This document shows, in pieces, positions 32,310 through 40,500 of a stretch of 64,000 nucleotides of DNA. Below the pieces are notes generated by a model. The model saw nothing but the letters and a program-made list of their open reading frames with translations. It ran no database searches and was not told the origin of the DNA. A program made the translations under genes and the position numbers. Within the stretch, counting starts at the first letter, position 1. Each line of letters starts with the position of its first letter. Source of the stretch: Gammaproteobacteria bacterium (GTDB lineage: Bacteria; Pseudomonadota; Gammaproteobacteria; Pseudomonadales; Azotimanducaceae); NCBI GenBank assembly GCA_028821405.1, contig JAPPGK010000003.1:61046-125045 (forward strand). The letters are read 5' to 3'.

Positions 32310-33425
32310 ATGCCAGCGATTTCACCCCAGGACGGCCCGGTGGCCGTCACCGGCTGTTCCGGGTTCACCGGCGGCCACATGGTCCGCGAACTGGTCATCC
32401 ACGGCTACGACGTCCGCGCCTGCATCCGCGATGCGAGTTCCTGGCGCGGCAGGGACTGCGTGGACTACCTGGGTCGCCTACCTCGGGTCGAGATCGTCGA
32501 CGGCTGCGACCTATTCACCCCTGGCTCCTACGACGACGCCTTCAGGGGGTGCGCGGGCGTGTTCCATGTCGCCGCCGTACTCGGCAACTCCGCGGACGGC
32601 AAGTCGCAACCGCTGGGCAGCGGCGAGGTGTCCCAGGACGTCTACGACGGCGGCATGGTCGGTACGCAGAACGTCATCGACGCCATCAACTTGAGTGGCA
32701 GTGTCAGGCGCATGGTCTACACGAGTTCGATGGCAGCGGTCTCGGGCGCAAGAGGCGCAACCGTGGCGAAGGGTTACGAGTGGACGGAAACCGACTGGGC
32801 ATCCGACGGCGTGGACCCGGAACGCTGGGGAGGTCCCAGGAACGCCTACGCCCGGAGCAAGGTGGACACCGAGCACCGAATCAATAGCGCCGCCGACGAG
32901 AGCGGCGGCAAGTGGGACGCGATCACCATGAATCCGGCCATGATCTGCGGGCCGATACTCTTCAAGGCGCAGGTGGGTCAGTGGATCGAGCAGATCGGTC
33001 GCTTGGCGGGCGGGCTCGCGCCCAGCTGGCCGTCGCGATACGACATGTACTACAACATCATCGACGTGCGCGATTTGGTGAAAGCGCACCGCCTCGCGGC
33101 GGAGTCGTCCGTGGACCACCGGGCGACCCACGGCGGGGCGCGATACATCATGCACGGCACCGGCGGTCGGTCGGCGATTCGATTCGGCACCGAACTTGCC
33201 GGGATCATCCACGAGTACTTCCCGTCGTTCACGCTGGGCGAACCGGCCACCGTCACCAGCCAGGGCGATCCCATCGTGGTCCAATCCAACACCACCAACG
33301 ACTGCAAGAAGGCGAAAGACGTGCTCGGCGCTACGATCCGGCCCGTCGAGGACACGATTCGCGCCGTAGTGGAAACGTCCGTGGAACTGGGGATAATTGA
33401 CCCCAAGGTGGAACAAGACGCGTAA
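32310..33425 (+). CDS. NAD(P)-dependent epimerase/dehydratase (extended SDR)
   Basis: Extended short-chain dehydrogenase of 371 residues related to dihydroflavonol-4-reductase and 3beta-hydroxysteroid dehydrogenase types. The Rossmann glycine motif is VTGCSGFTGGH near 14-24. The catalytic Ser region is RMVYTSSMAAVSG and the catalytic Tyr-Lys pair is in NAYARSKVDTE near 175. MNPAMICGP is the conserved downstream block. It is the last gene of the PhyH-PhyH-SDR unit. An oxygenase product (alcohol or aldehyde) reduced or oxidised here would make a coherent pathway, but that is inferred. Confidence 0.9.
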   Translation: MPAISPQDGPVAVTGCSGFTGGHMVRELVIHGYDVRACIRDASSWRGRDCVDYLGRLPRVEIVDGCDLFTPGSYDDAFRGCAGVFHVAAVLGNSADGKSQPLGSGEVSQDVYDGGMVGTQNVIDAINLSGSVRRMVYTSSMAAVSGARGATVAKGYEWTETDWASDGVDPERWGGPRNAYARSKVDTEHRINSAADESGGKWDAITMNPAMICGPILFKAQVGQWIEQIGRLAGGLAPSWPSRYDMYYNIIDVRDLVKAHRLAAESSVDHRATHGGARYIMHGTGGRSAIRFGTELAGIIHEYFPSFTLGEPATVTSQGDPIVVQSNTTNDCKKAKDVLGATIRPVEDTIRAVVETSVELGIIDPKVEQDA

Positions 33426-33500
33426 AGGCGCCGCTCGCCGTCGCCCGCGTCGAGTCTCGGCGGCTCGCGGGGTTGCCGAGAGTGGACAAGGCACCCGGCG

Positions 33501-33555
33501 CCCGAAGGGCTGCCGGGACAAGCCCGTCCCCTCGGTGTCCCGAAGGGCTGCCGGG
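33501..33555. repeat. 17-bp direct repeat plus hairpin motif before the ECF sigma gene
   Basis: CCCGAAGGGCTGCCGGG occurs at 33501-33517 and again at 33539-33555, a period of 38 bp. Between them lies GGGACAAGCCCGTCCCC, a copy of the dispersed hairpin repeat. The second copy ends 14 bp before the sigma-factor ATG, so the array lies in its leader or promoter. Confidence 0.6.
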
Positions 33556-33569
33556 CGGGTGGAGGAAGG

Positions 33570-34082
33570 ATGCCAGACAGCGCCCCGAGAAAGGCGGAGA
33601 TCATCCAGCTCTACGACGATGCGTCGCCGGAACTGCGCCGTGTTCTGGAACGCAAACTCGGCAACGCCGCCGACGCCGAGGAGATTCTCCAGGACGCTTT
33701 CGAGAAGCTGCTGCGACTCTCGGACCGGCAGCACATCCGCGATCTACGCCGCTACTTCTTCACGATGGCCAACAATATGGCGCTGAACGCGCTGCAACAT
33801 CGCGATGTCGAGCATCGGTACCGGGCTTCCCAGTCCGCCCGGCACGACGAACACCAAGACGCGCCGGGGCCTGATCGAAACCTCGAAGCGAACGAGAGCC
33901 TGTTGCGCGTGCAGGTGGCTTTGGCCACGTTGCCCGAAAGAACGAGGCACGTGTTCCTGCTCTACCGATCGGACGGCCTTTCGTATCGGGAGATCGCCGC
34001 GCAGCTTGGCATTTCCCGAAAGGGCGTCGAGTACCACCTCCGGCGCGCGGTCGCCGCCGTCGTCGACGCGATGCAAGAGTAG
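33570..34082 (+). CDS. ECF-type RNA polymerase sigma factor (FecI-like)
   Basis: Extracytoplasmic-function sigma factor of 170 residues with a strong ribosome site (GGAGGAAGG). The sigma2 region spans about 10-75 (DAEEILQDAFEKLLRLSD; DLRRYFFTMANNMALN). The sigma4 helix-turn-helix spans about 110-160 (LPERTRHVFLLYRSDGLSYR, then EIAAQLGISRKGVEYHL). It heads a run of two FecR genes and a TonB receptor with an STN domain, the classic cell-surface signalling arrangement in which substrate binding outside releases the sigma factor inside. It should activate the receptor gene. Confidence 0.95.
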   Translation: MPDSAPRKAEIIQLYDDASPELRRVLERKLGNAADAEEILQDAFEKLLRLSDRQHIRDLRRYFFTMANNMALNALQHRDVEHRYRASQSARHDEHQDAPGPDRNLEANESLLRVQVALATLPERTRHVFLLYRSDGLSYREIAAQLGISRKGVEYHLRRAVAAVVDAMQE

Positions 34083-34092
34083 GGTTGTACGC

Positions 34093-35085
34093 ATGGGTGC
34101 GCGCGACAGCAGGGAAGCAGCCGTGCACTGGTTCGTCCGCATGCATGCCGACGATGTCAGCGAAGCCACGCGACGGGAACACGACGCCTGGCGGAGCGAA
34201 GACGAGGACAACCGGGAGCAATACCGCGTCGTCGAGCACGCCTTGGAGCAGCTATCCGGGCTGGAAGACTGGATGCGGATCCAATCCGCCGAAATGAACC
34301 GCCGCGTCATGGCCCGGCAGGTACGGCACAACAAGGGATGGGTCGCCGGGCTCGCCGCGGCGGCAGCCATCGTCGCTGCCGTCGCGTACTGGATCTCCCT
34401 CGATCCGGAGATCGCCTACAAGACCGGGCGTGCGGAACAACGGGAAATCGCCCTCGACGACGGTTCGCGCATTCACCTGAATGCCGCGTCCGAGGTGATC
34501 GTGAGGTATACGTCGACGCTGCGCGAAGTCGAACTCGTTCGGGGCGAAGGCGTGTTCGATGTGGGCCGTGTGCAAAACCGACCGTTCGTCACCAAGGCGG
34601 CGGACACGGACGTCGTCGCCGTCGGCACGCAGTTCCGCGTTCGCCTCGACGGCGACGTGGTCGTGACGGTGCTTGAAGGCACCGTGGGTGTGTCGACGGG
34701 CGGCCGGCCCGATGAAGACACGGCCAACCGAAGCATCCTTGTACGGCCGAATACCGCGATTCTCAACGCCAACGACCAGGTCACGGTGGAATCGAACGGC
34801 GATATCACCGACATCGAGACCGTGGACGCCTTTGCGGCGACGGCCTGGCGCGAGGGCAAGCTGATCTTCGATGGCACACCCCTGCGCGAAGTGATCGACG
34901 AGATCGCCCGCCACTCCCCGGTGGAGATCATCGTGTCCGACGACGTGCCCGATCATCCCATCACGGGACTCATCCACATCCGCAGCACCGACGCGATGTT
35001 GCGTTTCGTGTCCAGCGCGGTGCCCGTCACACCGGTGCGAACATCCGCCGAGGTGATCGTGCTCCATGTCAGCCCGGCGACCTAG
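34093..35085 (+). CDS. FecR-family anti-sigma/sigma regulator, copy 1
   Basis: Inner-membrane regulator of 330 residues. The cytoplasmic N-terminal domain (about 1-75, AVHWFVRMHADDVSE and the HDAWRSEDEDNREQY block) is of the DUF4880 sigma-binding type. One membrane helix lies at about 82-98 (GLAAAAAIVAAVAYWI). The FecR domain begins at RAEQREIALDDGSRIHLNAA near 114 and includes GEGVFDV and VVAVGTQFRVRLDG. The C-terminal STN-like part ends with FDGTPLREVIDEIARHS and ITGLIHIRSTDAMLRF. It starts 10 bp after the sigma gene. The next gene is a paralogue of exactly the same length. Confidence 0.93.
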   Translation: MGARDSREAAVHWFVRMHADDVSEATRREHDAWRSEDEDNREQYRVVEHALEQLSGLEDWMRIQSAEMNRRVMARQVRHNKGWVAGLAAAAAIVAAVAYWISLDPEIAYKTGRAEQREIALDDGSRIHLNAASEVIVRYTSTLREVELVRGEGVFDVGRVQNRPFVTKAADTDVVAVGTQFRVRLDGDVVVTVLEGTVGVSTGGRPDEDTANRSILVRPNTAILNANDQVTVESNGDITDIETVDAFAATAWREGKLIFDGTPLREVIDEIARHSPVEIIVSDDVPDHPITGLIHIRSTDAMLRFVSSAVPVTPVRTSAEVIVLHVSPAT

Positions 35086-35176
35086 CAACTATGAATACCC
35101 GCTATTCAACTGTCGTATCCATTGCCGACAACCGTTGCAGTGTGGTCGACTCACGGGGTTAACGCGCGTAACGCCC

Positions 35177-36169
35177 ATGCATCTGGCGAAACAGAACAAA
35201 CCGGACGACACGGCATCCGACTGGTTCGTGCGGTTGCACTCGGGCGGTGTCACGTCATCCGTGCAGCGCAACCACGAAGACTGGCTCGCCGAAGACAACC
35301 GCAACCGGATGCGCTACGACGCCGTTGAGCATTCGATGCGCGATCTGTCGGGGATCGATGACTGGATGCGTGCCGAGGCCAACCGGTTGAACGCGCGCGT
35401 CATGTCGAGACGTGCCCGGCGCACCAAGGTCATGGTCGCGGGATTCTCTAGCCTCGCGGCAGCATTGGCCGCGGTGACGGTTGGGACAATGCTGACCATG
35501 GCGAACCGCTACGAAACGGCCAAGGCCGAACAACGCGAGATCTCGCTCGACGACGGCTCGAGGATCCACCTGAACTCGGCTTCGTCCGTCGCAATCCGCT
35601 ACAGCACCGAGATGCGAACCGTGGAACTGCACAATGGCGAAGGCGTATTCGACGTCAGCCACGACGCCCAGCGGCCGTTCGTCGTCTCCGCGGCCGGGGC
35701 CGAGGTGGTCGCGATCGGCACCCGTTTCCGAGTTCGCCTCGCCGACGGCGAGGTCACCGTCACGGTTCTAGAAGGTGCTGTTGCCGTGTTCAACGACGGC
35801 GCCGCCGCCGATCCGACATCACCGGAACGGGAAACGACGCTGTTGTACCCGAACGACCAGGTCACGCTGAACGACGGTGGCGTCACGGCGGTGGAATCCG
35901 TCGACGCATTGGCCGCGACGGCATGGCGGGAAGGCAAGCTGATCTTCGACGCGACCCCGTTGCGGCAGGTCGTCGAGGAGATGGCCCAGTACACGCAGGT
36001 CGGCCTAGACGTCGCCGACGACGTTCCCGACTACCCGATCACGGGTCTGATACAGATCCGTAGTCCCGATGCCATGCTTCGTTTCGTCGCCAATGCCGTG
36101 CCGATCACGCCGGTCAGAGCCGCCCCGGAGCGAATCGTGTTGCACGCAACACCGCCGGCCCCCCTATGA
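35177..36169 (+). CDS. FecR-family anti-sigma/sigma regulator, copy 2
   Basis: Second FecR protein of 330 residues, the same length and layout as copy 1. It has an N-terminal DUF4880-like segment (DWFVRLHSGGVTSSVQRNHE), a helix near 82-100 (GFSSLAAALAAVTVGTML), and a FecR domain (KAEQREISLDDGSRIHLNSA; GEGVFDVSHDAQRPF; VAIGTRFRVRL). Its C-terminus is nearly parallel to copy 1 (EGKLIFDATPLRQVVEEMAQ; ITGLIQIRSPDAMLRFV). The two clearly arose by tandem duplication. I start it at the ATG at 35177, 91 bp after copy 1. Its stop overlaps the receptor start by ATGA, so copy 2 is the one coupled to receptor translation. Confidence 0.92.
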   Translation: MHLAKQNKPDDTASDWFVRLHSGGVTSSVQRNHEDWLAEDNRNRMRYDAVEHSMRDLSGIDDWMRAEANRLNARVMSRRARRTKVMVAGFSSLAAALAAVTVGTMLTMANRYETAKAEQREISLDDGSRIHLNSASSVAIRYSTEMRTVELHNGEGVFDVSHDAQRPFVVSAAGAEVVAIGTRFRVRLADGEVTVTVLEGAVAVFNDGAAADPTSPERETTLLYPNDQVTLNDGGVTAVESVDALAATAWREGKLIFDATPLRQVVEEMAQYTQVGLDVADDVPDYPITGLIQIRSPDAMLRFVANAVPITPVRAAPERIVLHATPPAPL

Positions 36170-39100
36170 GCCGGCGACCTCGAACATGGCAGTGCCGCCA
36201 CGCCGTGGCGGTCATCGCGATTCTGGCGACCCAGGTTCCCTTTGCGGGCATTGGCGGGGCAGCACGTTCCGACACCGCCGCCGCGGTCGCTCTCGACGAC
36301 GCCATGCGACGCGGCAGCGAGCGCTATCCGCTGGACATTCCGAGCCAAGCCGTCGGCAAGGCACTCATTCTGTTCGGCGAGCAGACCGGCCTGTCGGTCA
36401 TCGTCCAACACGATGCCAGGGAAGTCGTCACGAATGCCGTCACCGGGACTCATACGGTTCCGGAAGGACTGCGTTTGCTGGTTCGCGGGACGGACCTGGC
36501 CTATCGCTACCGGGACCGTGGCGTGGTGGTCTCCCGCAAACCGAAGGACCTGCCCTCCGATCCGTCGAGATTTCCAACACCGAACGAGTCGCTTCCAAGC
36601 GACGTTGTCGCGCCCGCTGCATCGCGACGATCCGGCGCCTATCCTGCCGAGGAGAACCAAACGCCGCGCACCAAGTATCTTCCCGAAGTGATCGTCGTCA
36701 CCGGCAGTCGCATCGGCCTCACGCCATCTCAGGTCTCCAGCCACATGGTCGTGGTCAAGGGCCCCCATCTGACCGACTCGGGAGTTCCGGCCGTGTTGTT
36801 GGGCGATCTTCCCCAAAACACCCGGCACACGCCGCTAGACGTCGGCACCGACCTCTTGGTCAAGGAAGCCAGGTCGCCGGGCGACACGACGTTCGTTCCC
36901 GGGTGCGACCACTTGAAGTGGGCCGTGGACCACCAACAGCTGAATCACCTGCAAGGCGGCGTACCGATCAACCTGCCGATCAACCTGCGGGGACTCGGTT
37001 CGCGGGGAACCCTGCTCCTGGTCGACGGCAAACGATAGGGCGCTCCGGCCTTCTCGGCGGCTACACCGACATATCGACCATCCCCGCGGAGATGGTGGAA
37101 CGCGTCGAGATACAGCTGGACGGGGCATCGGCGTTGTACGGCGCCGACGCTTTCGGCGGTGTCGTGAACATCATCCTCCGGGACGACTACGAAGGCACGA
37201 CGGTCAAGCTCCGACGTACCACCGGGCTGGCTGGTGCGTACGGGGGCATCCACGCGTTGGTCGCCGGGACGAACACCTGGTCGTCCGGCACCTTGACCGG
37301 CCTGCTCGGCAACTACACCACGAAGAACCGAATCCTGACCCACGACCCGGCGCGGGACTTTCTCGACAGGGCCAATCCTTCGTTCGCCAACGAGGCGCCG
37401 CTTGGCGAGCGTGGGCGATCGGCAAGTCGCCAACGAACCCACCTGCGCCTGTCACTCGTTCAGAATCTCGCGGGCAACATGGACGTCTCGGCGTCGTTCG
37501 CCTACGTCCCCGGTCACACCTCAAATACCGTCGAACAGCGTTGGACAACCAGCGATCCGTTGAACCCGCATTCAGCACTCCCGCTCGCCCACCTACGGCA
37601 GCTGGGAGTGGCCCGGTTGCCGGCCATCACTACCGAGGGCGAAACGGATCGTTGGACGTTTTCAGCCGGTGTCGACGGGTCCTTCGACGCGCTGCCCCGG
37701 TGGGAATGGCACCTCGGCGTCGACCACACCCGGGAATACACGAACTCCACCACAAGCCGCGAGTTCTCGTTGGACCTGCTACACACCGCCTTGATCGACG
37801 GTTCGTACAAGCGTTTGGCGAACGCCCCGCCGGAAGACAGGCTCCAGCCTTTCCTGTTGTCCGACCAGGTGTTCGAAGCACGCAACGAGGATCTGTTGGT
37901 CGAGTTGTACGCCAAGCGTTCCTTCGCCGTCCTGCCTGCTGGCAAGATCAATGTCCTGCTTGGCGTGTCTGCGCTCGACTCCGAGCTTGAATTCGCGCAC
38001 GAGCGGGATCCCCTCGCGCGTCACGTTCCCATCGTCGCGCCCGATGCGCTTGGCCTATTCCCCATGCACCCGGGTTCGAAGGTCGTCGCGGAGGCGAACC
38101 CATCCGGCATCGACGGCGTCGTGAGATCCGATCCGACCGGCGGCGCGCCGAGCCCGCAAGCAACGACACGAAGCACGTTTGCGGAACTGCAGATTCCCTT
38201 GCTGGCGGAACGTCCCCTGGTTGAGAGGTTGTCCGTCAACGGCGCGGCTCGTCGCGAACACACGCCCCTCTACGGTGCCAACACGACGTGGTCGATCGGC
38301 GCGGTGTGGAAGATCAACGACGATCTCCGGGTCCGCCTGCGCAAAGGCACATCGTTCTCAACGCCCCCCATCTGGCTGTCCTCCCGACCGACGGAGATCG
38401 CGCCCATCGATGTGTTCTTCGACGAGCGGTGCGACTCGTCCAAAGCGCCATGCAGCCGGAAATGTCTTTGCGATGCATCGATAGTCACCGGCGGGAGGTC
38501 GTCGTTGCTGCCCGAGTCGGCTACATCCTGGAGCTACGGTGTCGAATACGCGCCTTCCCAACTCGAGGGCTTCCGTACGATCCTCAATTATTCGAAGACC
38601 GAGTTGCGCAACCGGATCGACGGCGTCACGCCTTTGGCCCTCAGCCTGATCCCTCGGCTGACCGATGATCTCATCGACCGATACGCCGCCGTCTACCGGT
38701 TCGGCGAGAACGGCGAGTTCCTTGGACTGGATGCGCGTGCAACCAACATCGGTTCGCTGCTCGTCGCGACCTACGACTTCTCGGCCGATTACCAGCGCGA
38801 AACCGCCTGGGGCACGTGGTCGCTGAGTGCGAACGTCACGATGTACGACCGGTACGAATCACGGCTCGGCCCACGCGCGGTCCTGGAAGACCTCGTGGGG
38901 CTCCCGCATGCCGTACCGAGGTTCAAGCAGCACGCGCGCCTGGGTTGGATGCGCGGCAACCTACGAGCCGCGCTCAACGCTTCCCATCGGGACGACGCCG
39001 ACAAACGCTACCGCGCCATCGATTCCCGAATCTCGCTGAAATACCCCGTCGTGCTGGATTTCACCGTGGCCTATCGGCTCGGCAACGACGCGTTCGGCCC

Positions 39101-39275
39101 GATGAAGAACCTGCGCGTCAACCTCGGCGTGAGCAACCTGGCGAAGGGTCACACTCGGTGGGTGGAGTCTTCGTGGAACCCGACCGGCTACCAGTCGAGG
39201 AGCACGTCGTACACCGAGGTGACGAGCCCCTGGACCGAACGCGCCTACTTCCTGGAGTTAGCCCACACGTTCTAG
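36166..39275 (+). pseudogene. STN-domain TonB-dependent transducer/receptor with an apparent one-base frameshift
   Basis: Outer-membrane signalling receptor of about 1,036 residues if intact. The first frame (ATG at 36166) encodes a signal peptide, an STN domain at about 48-120 (YPLDIPSQAVGKALILFGEQ), and the TonB box/plug start (EVIVVTGSRIGLTPSQVSSH). It stops at TAG 37036-37038 after RGTLLLVDGKR. The adjacent frame continues at once with GRSGLLGGYTDISTIPAEMV, DGASALYGADAFGGVVNIIL and the full barrel, ending FLELAHTF. Adding one base at CGATAGGG (about 37035) restores a continuous receptor. I see no good slippery heptamer, so a mutation or sequencing error is more likely than programmed shifting. 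Confidence 0.8.
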
Positions 39276-39316
39276 TAGGGGCGTCCCCGCCCTAGGGACG
39301 GGCTTGTCCCGTTCCG
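39276..39316. repeat. Double-hairpin repeat after the TonB receptor gene
   Basis: Just after the stop, GGGG-CGT-CCCC (39278-39288) and GGGAC-GGGCTT-GTCCC (39295-39310) form two hairpins. The second is an inverted copy of the dispersed hairpin repeat. The structure may end the receptor transcript, though no T tract follows. Confidence 0.55.
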
Positions 39317-39369
39317 ACGACGAATCTGTCGGACGTTGCGGGCGAGGTCCGTGCCAAGCGGCCACGCGG

Positions 39370-39375
39370 TATGAT
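39370..39375 (+). promoter_or_regulatory. Possible -10 box before the TonB-C-like gene
   Basis: TATGAT, five of six consensus bases, six bases before the ATG at 39382. This distance implies a leaderless or nearly leaderless transcript if it is used. No -35 box or ribosome site is visible. Confidence 0.3.
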
Positions 39376-39381
39376 CACGCG

Positions 39382-40482
39382 ATGAGCGTCCTCCACGGAA
39401 CCGGCACGAACCCTCCGACGCGAAACGCTGTCCTTTGCGTGCTCGGCGCGGCGCTGGCATGTGCCGCGTTCGGCGACACGCAAACGTCTGACGACACCGC
39501 CGCCAACGGCGCCGAAGCCGAGTCCTCGGACCTGGCGTTGGAGCTTTATGCCTCCCCGTACGGCACTGATGTGGTTACACCCACCTACCCTCGCTTCGCA
39601 TTGGATAGGAACAAGGAAGGCTGGGTCCGCCTCGACTTCATGGTCGACCCCAACGGCCGCCCCTACGAGATTGCCGTCACCGAGTCCGTTGGGGACGAGG
39701 CGTTCCAGAGAGCGGCCAAGCGGGCATTGGAGAAATCCACGTTCGAGCCTGCACGATTCAACGGCGAGCCGCTCGATGCCGGACACTACCAGTACTACCA
39801 CTTCGAGATCGACGGAAGCATCGGTGCGCGAAGTTGGTTCGTAACGCAGTACCGGCGGCTCATGAAAGCCATCGGCAACGGCGACCGTGAGGGTGCTGCT
39901 CGCCTGCTCGACCAACTCGAGTCAAGCGACACGCTGAACCTCTACGAGGACGCCTTCCTGCACGTGGCCAAGTCCGGCTACTACGCCACCTGGGGCGATC
40001 AACATGAGCAACTCGCGGCGTTGAATCGAGCGGTGGGCCACTACACGGCCGAGAAACGCTTGCCCGAATCGCTCTATCTCTCGTTGCAGCGCGCGCGCTT
40101 CCTGCTGCTCGTCCAGAGCCAAGACTTCCAGCGCGCGATGTATACCTTCGGAACCTTGTCCGAAAAACTCGACGAAGCCGACCTGGCGCCGTTGCAGGCT
40201 GTCGTGGACAAGCTCGAAACGCTACGACTGGACGATACCCCGTACACCGTCCCGGGAGACTTCGGCGAGAGCTTTTCGTGGAGCTACAGCCTCTTCAAGA
40301 ACGAGTTCCTCCTCGACGATGTCAACGGCGAGATCGAGGAGATCAAGCTCCGCTGCGCCAAGAAGTACGTCTTCCTCCGCTTCGACCCGGACCTCCAGTA
40401 CGAGATCAAGCAGGACTACATGCCCTGCCGGGTGCAGCTCATCGGCGATCCCGGAACGACCTTCAGGTTGACCCAGATGTAG
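39382..40482 (+). CDS. Exported protein with TonB C-terminal-like domain
   Basis: Protein of 366 residues. The hydrophobic stretch NAVLCVLGAALACAAFG near residues 14-30 is a signal peptide or lipoprotein-like anchor. Residues about 55-130 resemble a TonB C-terminal domain (TPTYPRFALDRNKEGWVRLD; FMVDPNGRPYEIAVTESVGD; AAKRALEKSTFEPARFNGEP). Unlike true TonB there is no long Pro-rich linker, and the domain sits near the N-terminus. The remaining 230 residues are helical, TPR-like in places, and unrecognised. It follows the FecR/receptor cluster on the same strand, so it may interact with that receptor in the periplasm. A role as a non-canonical energy transducer is only a guess. Confidence 0.7.
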   Translation: MSVLHGTGTNPPTRNAVLCVLGAALACAAFGDTQTSDDTAANGAEAESSDLALELYASPYGTDVVTPTYPRFALDRNKEGWVRLDFMVDPNGRPYEIAVTESVGDEAFQRAAKRALEKSTFEPARFNGEPLDAGHYQYYHFEIDGSIGARSWFVTQYRRLMKAIGNGDREGAARLLDQLESSDTLNLYEDAFLHVAKSGYYATWGDQHEQLAALNRAVGHYTAEKRLPESLYLSLQRARFLLLVQSQDFQRAMYTFGTLSEKLDEADLAPLQAVVDKLETLRLDDTPYTVPGDFGESFSWSYSLFKNEFLLDDVNGEIEEIKLRCAKKYVFLRFDPDLQYEIKQDYMPCRVQLIGDPGTTFRLTQM

Positions 40483-40500
40483 GAACGCAGACCTTGGGTG

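Noticed and set aside
37020..37060. Programmed -1 frameshifting in the STN receptor
   Set aside because: The bases GGCAAACGATAG do not form a classic X_XXY_YYZ heptamer, and no strong downstream pseudoknot was apparent. Mutation or sequencing error is simpler.
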